A stretch of DNA of 8,223 bases from Patescibacteria group bacterium UBA6102 (lineage in GTDB: Bacteria > Patescibacteriota > Minisyncoccia > Minisyncoccales > UBA5738). A model generated the notes under the pieces. The model saw nothing but the letters and a program-made list of their open reading frames with translations, did not search any database and was not told where the DNA came from. How positions within the stretch are numbered: the first letter of the stretch is position 1; the number at the start of each line of letters is the position of its first letter. Shown piece by piece: positions 4,590-8,223 of the stretch. The position numbers and the translations under genes are program-made. Location of the stretch: positions 1-8,223 of the forward strand of contig DIWQ01000043.1 in the NCBI GenBank assembly GCA_002423555.1, in the 5' to 3' direction.

Positions 4590-4618
4590 ATTAAACACCC
4601 ATTATTATATTTTGTCAA
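4590..4618 (-). promoter_or_regulatory. Promoter of the DGR target gene
   Basis: On the minus strand a perfect -35 TTGACA (4618-4613) and TTTAAT (4595-4590, 5/6 to consensus) are separated by 17 bp. This is the best promoter match in the window. Transcription from about 4583 gives a structured leader of about 145 nt. The MITE-like insertion and its target duplication start 3 bp upstream of the -35 box. Confidence 0.65.
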
Positions 4619-4621
4619 GGT

Positions 4622-4809
4622 TCAACCAAGTAACCACTCACTGGGGAGCAAATTTGTGGAGGTTTGACCTCAGCTTTTGGGAGGTCAATCCTCAACGAAT
4701 TTGCGGTAATGGAGGGCGCGGATGTTGAGGATAAACCTCTGCGATTACGCCGAGGATTAACCTCAACATCCGCTATCAACCCTGCCCCAGTGAGTGGTTA
4801 CTCAACCAA
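4622..4809. mobile_element. MITE-like element with 17-bp TIRs and 8-bp target duplication
   Basis: The element spans 4630-4801 (172 bp). Its ends are perfect 17-bp inverted repeats: GTAACCACTCACTGGGG at 4630-4646 and its complement at 4785-4801. It is flanked by an exact 8-bp direct repeat TCAACCAA (4622-4629 and 4802-4809), the footprint of a DDE-transposase insertion. Inside are two further inverted repeats: GCAAATT/AATTTGC (4648-4654, 4698-4704), enclosing GGAGGTTTGACCTC and GGAGGTCAATCCTC-like arms, and perfect 13-bp arms GCGGATGTTGAGG (4718-4730, 4761-4773). It codes for nothing, so a transposase elsewhere would have moved it. I cannot name the family. It lies between the target-gene promoter and the 3' end of the flavoprotein gene. 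Confidence 0.85.
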
Positions 4810-4845
4810 AAACGGCCTTTTGGGAAAAGCTTTGTTTTAAGGAAA

Positions 4846-6117
4846 TTATCTAATATTCGCGCTTACACTAATTCCAGCCAATCTCCCCGTGGACCAGCAT
4901 TGCAAAAGGTTGAAGCCGCCCGTCGGCCCGTGGACATTGATGATTTCCCCGGCAAAATAAAGGTTGGCGACAATTTTTGACCGCATGGTTTTGTGGTCAA
5001 TTTCGGCAACATTCACGCCGCCGCCGGTAATCATCCCCGATTCAACCGGAAAAGTTTTACCGGCTTCCAACTTGAAATTTTTCATCGTCTCCGCTATCCG
5101 CCGGCGCTCTTTTTTTTCAACATTATTGGCGGTTTTTTCGGTATCAACCGCGGCGACACGGCAAATCGCCGGCGCCAATGCCGCGGGAACAAAATCCGCT
5201 AGGCAATTTTTGACGGTTTTGTTGGGATTTTTTTGAAAGTTTTCCAAAATCTTTTTTTGCAATTCGCCGTTTATAATTTCAGGCAAAAAATCAAGATGGA
5301 TGAAAACCGCGCCGTTCCCGGCCAATCCGGCAATCGCGCCGCCAATGTTTAATATCGCCGGACCGCTTACACCAAAATGAGCGAACAGCATTTCGCCGCG
5401 CGCCGAAAAAAGTTTTTTGCCGTTTTGGAACGCCGAAATTTTGGGATTCTCCAAGGCAACGCCCGCCAAATCTTTTATCCACTCCTCTTTTATGCCCACC
5501 GGCACCAGCGCCGGCGACAACGGATCAATTTTGTGCCCCAGCGCTTGCGCCCACAAATAACCGTCCCCGGCGGATCCGGTTTGCGGATAGGATTTGCCGC
5601 CGGTGGCGATAATATAATTTTTGGCAACAATATCATCTCTGTTGTCTAAAACTATTTTTTTGATTGAATTATTTTCTTTTTCAATGCCGATAATCCTGGC
5701 GCCGCAAACAATCTCCACGTTCAAACCGTTCAATCCGGCGATCAGCGCGTTTAAAATATCGGCGGCGCGATCGCTTTTCGGAAATACCCGGTTATTGTTC
5801 TCAATTTTCGTTTTCACCCCCAAACCATTAAAAAATTCTATCGCCTCCTTCGGCCCAAATTGAGAAAACGAATGAAATAAAAACGGCCCGTTTTGGCCAT
5901 AATTGGCGGCCAGCTTCCGCAAGTCGGACTCGGCATTGCAAAAATTGCCCCGTCCGCCGCCGGTGAGTAAAAGTTTTTTGCCCGGGGCCGCGTTTTTTTC
6001 CAGCAGTATCGTTTTCGCTCCGCGTTGAGCCGCGGCAATCGCCGCCATCATTCCCGCCGGCCCGCCGCCGATCACTGCCACCTCGCAATTGAATTTATCA
6101 TTTTTCATATTCTCCAT
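4846..6117 (-). CDS. NAD(P)/FAD-dependent oxidoreductase, BaiN/HI0933 family
   Basis: The protein has 423 aa, near the family norm of about 400. It is a predicted cytoplasmic flavoprotein. The N-terminal Rossmann FAD-binding site VIGGGPAGMMAA lies at 15-26, with Glu40 (ILLEK) at the end of the second strand to bind the FAD ribose. The family signature KKLLLTGGGRGNFCN follows at about 48-62, then FPKSDRA near 112-118. The C-terminal FAD motif NLYFAGEIINVHGPTGGFNL and LQCWSTGRLAG closes the fold. The family was named for a bile-acid-operon member, but most homologues have no proven substrate and no bile-acid context is seen here. The ATG at 6117 follows a possible -10 TAATAT (6132-6127) by 9 bp and has no ribosome binding site; an in-frame ATG at 6108 has GGAG only 3 bp upstream. 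The gene stands alone behind a strong terminator. Confidence 0.95.
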   Translation of the reverse strand: MENMKNDKFNCEVAVIGGGPAGMMAAIAAAQRGAKTILLEKNAAPGKKLLLTGGGRGNFCNAESDLRKLAANYGQNGPFLFHSFSQFGPKEAIEFFNGLGVKTKIENNNRVFPKSDRAADILNALIAGLNGLNVEIVCGARIIGIEKENNSIKKIVLDNRDDIVAKNYIIATGGKSYPQTGSAGDGYLWAQALGHKIDPLSPALVPVGIKEEWIKDLAGVALENPKISAFQNGKKLFSARGEMLFAHFGVSGPAILNIGGAIAGLAGNGAVFIHLDFLPEIINGELQKKILENFQKNPNKTVKNCLADFVPAALAPAICRVAAVDTEKTANNVEKKERRRIAETMKNFKLEAGKTFPVESGMITGGGVNVAEIDHKTMRSKIVANLYFAGEIINVHGPTGGFNLLQCWSTGRLAGISVSANIR

Positions 6118-6135
6118 ATTGCGCCCATATTAACA

Positions 6136-6178
6136 AAAAACCGCCCCCCGTGAAAGGGCGGGGGCGGGGGCGGTTTTT
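6136..6178 (-). terminator. Strong intrinsic terminator after the SIMPL gene
   Basis: Arms AAAAACCGCCCC (6136-6147) and GGGGCGGTTTTT (6167-6178) form a 12-bp stem. The loop is G/C-rich (CC, GTGAAAGGGCG and more G) and allows alternative pairings. On the minus strand it ends in a run of six T. It lies 21 bp past the stop of the SIMPL-domain gene and just upstream of the flavoprotein gene. Confidence 0.85.
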
Positions 6179-6199
6179 ATCGTCGGTCAAACGTGAAAC

Positions 6200-7066
6200 C
6201 TATTCAATTTCATAGGCAATGTTCACGCTCATTGAAATCTTGCTCTCGCCCGCCTGGATGTCCGGCGCGGGCACCGATGCGGCGCCGCCCATGCCATATT
6301 CTTGCTTGGCGTCATAATTCAAGCGGTAAGTCGGCGAATACCCGCCGTCGTTATAACTGATGATGCGCACCAGCTTCACGTTTAATTGCTTGGCAAGAAT
6401 TTCGGCTTTTTCCTTGGCTTCGGCAATGGCAAGCTCCCGCGCTTCGGCTTGCGCAGAATCGGGATCGTCCAGCGTGAATTGCAAACTGCCGACCTGATTC
6501 GCGCCCGAGGCGGTGGCTTCCTGGATGATCTGCCCGATTTTTCCCATATTTTCCTGACGGACCTTGATCGTCAGGGTTTGGTTGACATCATAACCGGAAA
6601 GCGTCCTTTTCCCCGACGGATAGTAATACTCTTCGTCAACCGCGATCTCGGCCCCGTCGGCCGGTACCGGCGCCGTGGCCCTCACGTAATCATAGCGCGG
6701 ATTGATGGAAAAATTCGTGGTCTGCAGATCGTTTTCGGCCACCCCCATGCTCTTCATCACATCGGTGATCGCGTTCATTTTTTTGGTGTTGTCCTCCATG
6801 GCTTCCGCCACGGTTTTGGCCTCGCTCACCACCGAAAAACTCATCACCGCCAAATCCGGCGTTTTGTAGACTTCGCCGTCGCCGGAAACCGAAATCGTCG
6901 CCTGGTTGGCAACCTGGCGGCCGATATATTTGTTGGATTTGATGGCATTGACCGCCAATGCCGCCACATAAACCGCCAGCGCGATCGCCAGCGCGCCGAC
7001 AACGATCCGGCACGGACCGCCGGCGCAATTGCAAACGCCGCAAACATTATTGTTTTGGTTTTCCAT
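6200..7066 (-). CDS. SIMPL-domain (DUF541) membrane-anchored protein
   Basis: The protein has 288 aa. Residues 1-19 hold a cysteine cluster (Cys9, 12, 14, 19), residues about 20-42 are a membrane helix (IVVGALAIALAVYVAALAV), and residues about 56-287 form a SIMPL domain outside the cell. Seen features are the opening strand ATISVSGDGEVYKTPDLAVM, the helix AMEDNTKKMNAITDVMKSMG, the LQTTNFSINPRYDY strand, a GYDVNQTLTIKVR strand, and a second helical segment AEARELAIAEAKEKAEILAK. These match the repeated beta-alpha pattern of the family (BP26/OMP28-like proteins), whose members often form ring assemblies or act in the envelope; the molecular role is unsettled. The ATG at 7066 has no ribosome binding site. 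A terminator on each side suggests a single-gene unit. Confidence 0.92.
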   Translation of the reverse strand: MENQNNNVCGVCNCAGGPCRIVVGALAIALAVYVAALAVNAIKSNKYIGRQVANQATISVSGDGEVYKTPDLAVMSFSVVSEAKTVAEAMEDNTKKMNAITDVMKSMGVAENDLQTTNFSINPRYDYVRATAPVPADGAEIAVDEEYYYPSGKRTLSGYDVNQTLTIKVRQENMGKIGQIIQEATASGANQVGSLQFTLDDPDSAQAEARELAIAEAKEKAEILAKQLNVKLVRIISYNDGGYSPTYRLNYDAKQEYGMGGAASVPAPDIQAGESKISMSVNIAYEIE

Positions 7067-7133
7067 AATTTTACTTTTTAATTTTAGCTTGAATTTTAAT
7101 TTTGATTTTTATTGATTCGCGACCTTTGCTTTG

Positions 7134-7142
7134 ATTATAGCA
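7134..7142 (-). promoter_or_regulatory. Extended -10 promoter of the SIMPL gene
   Basis: On the minus strand TGCTATAAT (7142-7134) matches the extended -10 consensus TGnTATAAT. A weak -35, TTGTTT at 7161-7156, lies 16 bp upstream and overlaps the T tract of the preceding terminator. The predicted leader is about 60 nt and A/T-rich. Confidence 0.5.
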
Positions 7143-7159
7143 AATTCCCGCGCGCAAAC

Positions 7160-7192
7160 AAAAAATCTGCCGGATTTGCCGGCAGATTTTTT
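7160..7192 (-). terminator. Intrinsic terminator after the DUF2680-like gene
   Basis: Perfect 14-bp arms AAAAAATCTGCCGG (7160-7173) and CCGGCAGATTTTTT (7179-7192) enclose a 5-nt loop. A run of T follows on either strand, so it could work in both directions. It lies 55 bp past the stop of the gene ending at 7248. Confidence 0.88.
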
Positions 7193-7247
7193 GCTCTTTG
7201 TTCTGCGCTTTAATTTGTCCCGCCGGTCGGATTGCGGCATAAGGCCG

Positions 7248-7850
7248 TTATTCGGAGCAAGGCCCTTGGCCGCCCAACCCCGGGCCGCCCAATCCGCCCC
7301 CGCGACCATGACCGGATCCCGTCATCCCGGCCAGCGATGCATATTCTTCGGGAATGCCGTTATCGGCCGCCCATTTTTTCAACGCCGCACGTTCGGCCTC
7401 CATTTTGCTTCTTTGCGCCGCCATCGCCGCCTTTCGTTCCTCAACGGTCATACTTTTAAAATCAAATTTCGCGCCGGCTCGAGTCGTCATCTGCGCTTCC
7501 ATTTCCGCTTTTTTATTCTTGATCGCCACCGCCTGCGCCTCGGTCAATTTTCCTTCGGAGACCAGCTTGTTCAACCGATCTTCAAATTGTTCCTGCCGTT
7601 TTGTTTCCATTTCCTTGCGATTGGCTTCCATTTTTTCGCGCCGCGCTTGCATTTGCTCGTCAAACACCGCCTGCACGGCGCTTTCGCTTAGGTTAAACTT
7701 TGAAGCGATAACCGCGGCCAATCCGCTCATCGGATTTTCTTTGGCGACAATCTCGCCGGCAAAGGCCGCGCCGCCCCAAACCGCGACGGCCACGCAAAAC
7801 ACCATCACCGCCGCGGCGACAATATTTTTCCTGCTCAATTTGTTTTTCAT
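7248..7850 (-). CDS. Exported DUF2680-like, Met/Glu/Lys-rich helical protein
   Basis: The protein has 200 aa. A Sec signal peptide is visible: basic KNKLSRKN, hydrophobic core 10-24 and an AFA cleavage site before Gly32. Residues about 41-64 (LAAVIASKFNLSESAVQAVF) and 91-108 (DRLNKLVSEGKLTEAQAVAI) match the two helical segments of DUF2680/YckD-like proteins. Between and after them are long charged helices rich in Met, Glu, Lys and Gln (65-90, 112-162), likely coiled coil, faintly like CpxP/Spy periplasmic helical proteins. The C-terminus (176-198) is a Gly-rich tail with GHGRGGGLGG and a single Cys198. Function is unknown; an envelope or metal-related role is only a guess. There is no ribosome binding site at the ATG at 7850. 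Confidence 0.85.
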   Translation of the reverse strand: MKNKLSRKNIVAAAVMVFCVAVAVWGGAAFAGEIVAKENPMSGLAAVIASKFNLSESAVQAVFDEQMQARREKMEANRKEMETKRQEQFEDRLNKLVSEGKLTEAQAVAIKNKKAEMEAQMTTRAGAKFDFKSMTVEERKAAMAAQRSKMEAERAALKKWAADNGIPEEYASLAGMTGSGHGRGGGLGGPGLGGQGPCSE

Positions 7851-7866
7851 AATTTTTTGTTTTTAG

Positions 7867-7895
7867 ATTTTAGATTTGCCGTATAATTACGGCAA
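7867..7895 (-). promoter_or_regulatory. Promoter with overlapping palindrome for the DUF2680-like gene
   Basis: On the minus strand TTGCCG (7895-7890) and TAAAAT (7872-7867, 5/6) are separated by 17 bp. The predicted start near 7860 gives a leader of about 10 nt. A palindrome with 8-bp arms, TTGCCGTA-ATTA-TACGGCAA (7876-7895), covers the -35 box and spacer, a usual place for a repressor site. On the plus strand it is followed by six T, so it could alternatively be a terminator. Confidence 0.5.
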
Positions 7896-7954
7896 TTTTT
7901 TGTTTTTCTTTGCTTTGTCCGGACTGGCAATAAACTAATACAATCGCGCGGGAA

Positions 7955-8003
7955 CGATATTTCATCACAAAAAAGGCAAATGCCTTCGCCCGTTGAAATA
8001 TCG
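7955..8003. repeat. Inverted repeat overlapping the divergent promoter region
   Basis: Arms CGATATTTCA (7955-7964) and TGAAATATCG (7994-8003) are perfect 10-bp complements enclosing 29 bp. The interior holds a small hairpin AAGGC-AAAT-GCCTT. The right arm overlaps the -35 box proposed for the plus-strand gene, so it may be an operator. Confidence 0.55.
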
Positions 8004-8020
8004 GCGCAATGAGTTATGAT
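7993..8020 (+). promoter_or_regulatory. Candidate promoter of the PEGA-type gene
   Basis: TTGAAA (7993-7998, 4/6) and TATGAT (8015-8020, 5/6) are separated by 16 bp. Transcription from about 8027 gives a leader of about 17 nt before the ATG at 8044, with no ribosome binding site. Confidence 0.45.
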
Positions 8021-8043
8021 GGAAGCATTGAAACACCGTTAAA

Positions 8044-8223
8044 ATGACCAAAGGCTTACGAACATTTATGTTTGCGTTCTTTTTGCTGGCATTCGCCGTC
8101 GCGGCGCCGGCGATCGCGCTCTACGCGCAAGGATACCGCCTGAATTGGCCGATTGAACCGGGCAAAAAATTGATCGTCAAGACCGGCGGTTTTTTCGCAA
8201 AAGCCTATCCCAAGCAAATTGAC
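8044..8223 (+). CDS. PEGA-type membrane protein, N-terminal fragment
   Basis: Sixty codons lie in the window; the rest is beyond the edge. Residues about 6-24 form a membrane helix or signal anchor (RTFMFAFFLLAFAVAAPAIA), followed by LYAQGYRLNW and, near 46-60, KTGGFFAKAYPKQID. The order helix, YAQGYR, then KTGG[FL]-x-[VA]-K-x-x-P is typical of CPR membrane proteins with a PEGA domain, a surface beta-sandwich that often precedes a beta-propeller. The PEGA core itself is outside the window, so the call is tentative. It is divergent from the DUF2680-like gene. Confidence 0.6.
   Translation, partial: MTKGLRTFMFAFFLLAFAVAAPAIALYAQGYRLNWPIEPGKKLIVKTGGFFAKAYPKQID

Noticed and set aside
4801..4845. 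Possible terminator of the flavoprotein gene (CCAAAA/TTTTGG)
   Set aside because: The stem is only 6 bp and A/T-rich, with no T tract following on the minus strand. The adjoining MITE hairpins are a better stop candidate.
6386..7081. Long plus-strand open frame (about 231 codons) opposite the SIMPL gene
   Set aside because: It is rich in Arg, His and Gly, has no recognisable motif, and is antisense to a clear SIMPL domain.
1..8223. CRISPR arrays, tRNA or rRNA genes
   Set aside because: No regularly spaced repeats and no cloverleaf or rRNA-like segments were seen on either strand.

Overview
The window looks like a chromosomal piece of a Patescibacteria (CPR) bacterium, probably a Parcubacteria-like lineage. 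This is inferred from gene content: a membrane protein with a small UBA-like N-terminal helical domain and a pilin-like C-terminus, a SIMPL-domain protein, a DUF2680-like exported protein, a PEGA-type membrane protein, and a retroelement target protein of a kind I associate with CPR genomes. Most start codons lack a Shine-Dalgarno sequence. No rRNA or tRNA gene is visible, so the assignment is not proven.

Layout. Left edge (1-1827), all minus strand: the start of an ECF-type sigma factor (1-85, cut by the edge), a terminator, the UBA-like/pilin-like membrane protein (159-1106), a hairpin-rich spacer (1107-1374) and greA (1375-1827).

Centre (1949-4618): a complete diversity-generating retroelement (DGR). 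It has a reverse transcriptase (RT, minus, 1949-2956), an Avd accessory protein (plus, 2933-3346, overlapping the RT start head to head), a template repeat TR (minus, 3353-3481) inside a probable structured RNA of about 400 nt, and a target gene (minus, 3809-4438). The last codons of the target are a variable repeat VR (3821-3949). TR and VR align without gaps over 129 bp. All 11 differences are at positions where the minus-strand TR has adenine, which is the signature of DGR mutagenic retrohoming. The expected cycle is: TR RNA is copied by RT with Avd, adenines are misread, and the mutated cDNA replaces VR, changing up to about ten residues in the C-terminal ligand-binding fold of the target.

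Right of the DGR: a 172-bp MITE-like element with perfect 17-bp terminal inverted repeats and an 8-bp target duplication (4622-4809) lies 3 bp from the -35 box of the target-gene promoter. Then come a BaiN/HI0933-family flavoprotein (4846-6117), a SIMPL-domain membrane protein (6200-7066), a DUF2680-like secreted protein (7248-7850), all minus, and the first 60 codons of a PEGA-type protein on the plus strand (8044 to the end). Strong terminators separate several of these, so most are probably single-gene units.

The unusual parts are the inverted avd overlapping RT, the likely separate transcription and termination of the TR RNA antisense to avd, the lack of any TR/VR difference in the 35-bp invariant end, and the MITE at the target promoter.
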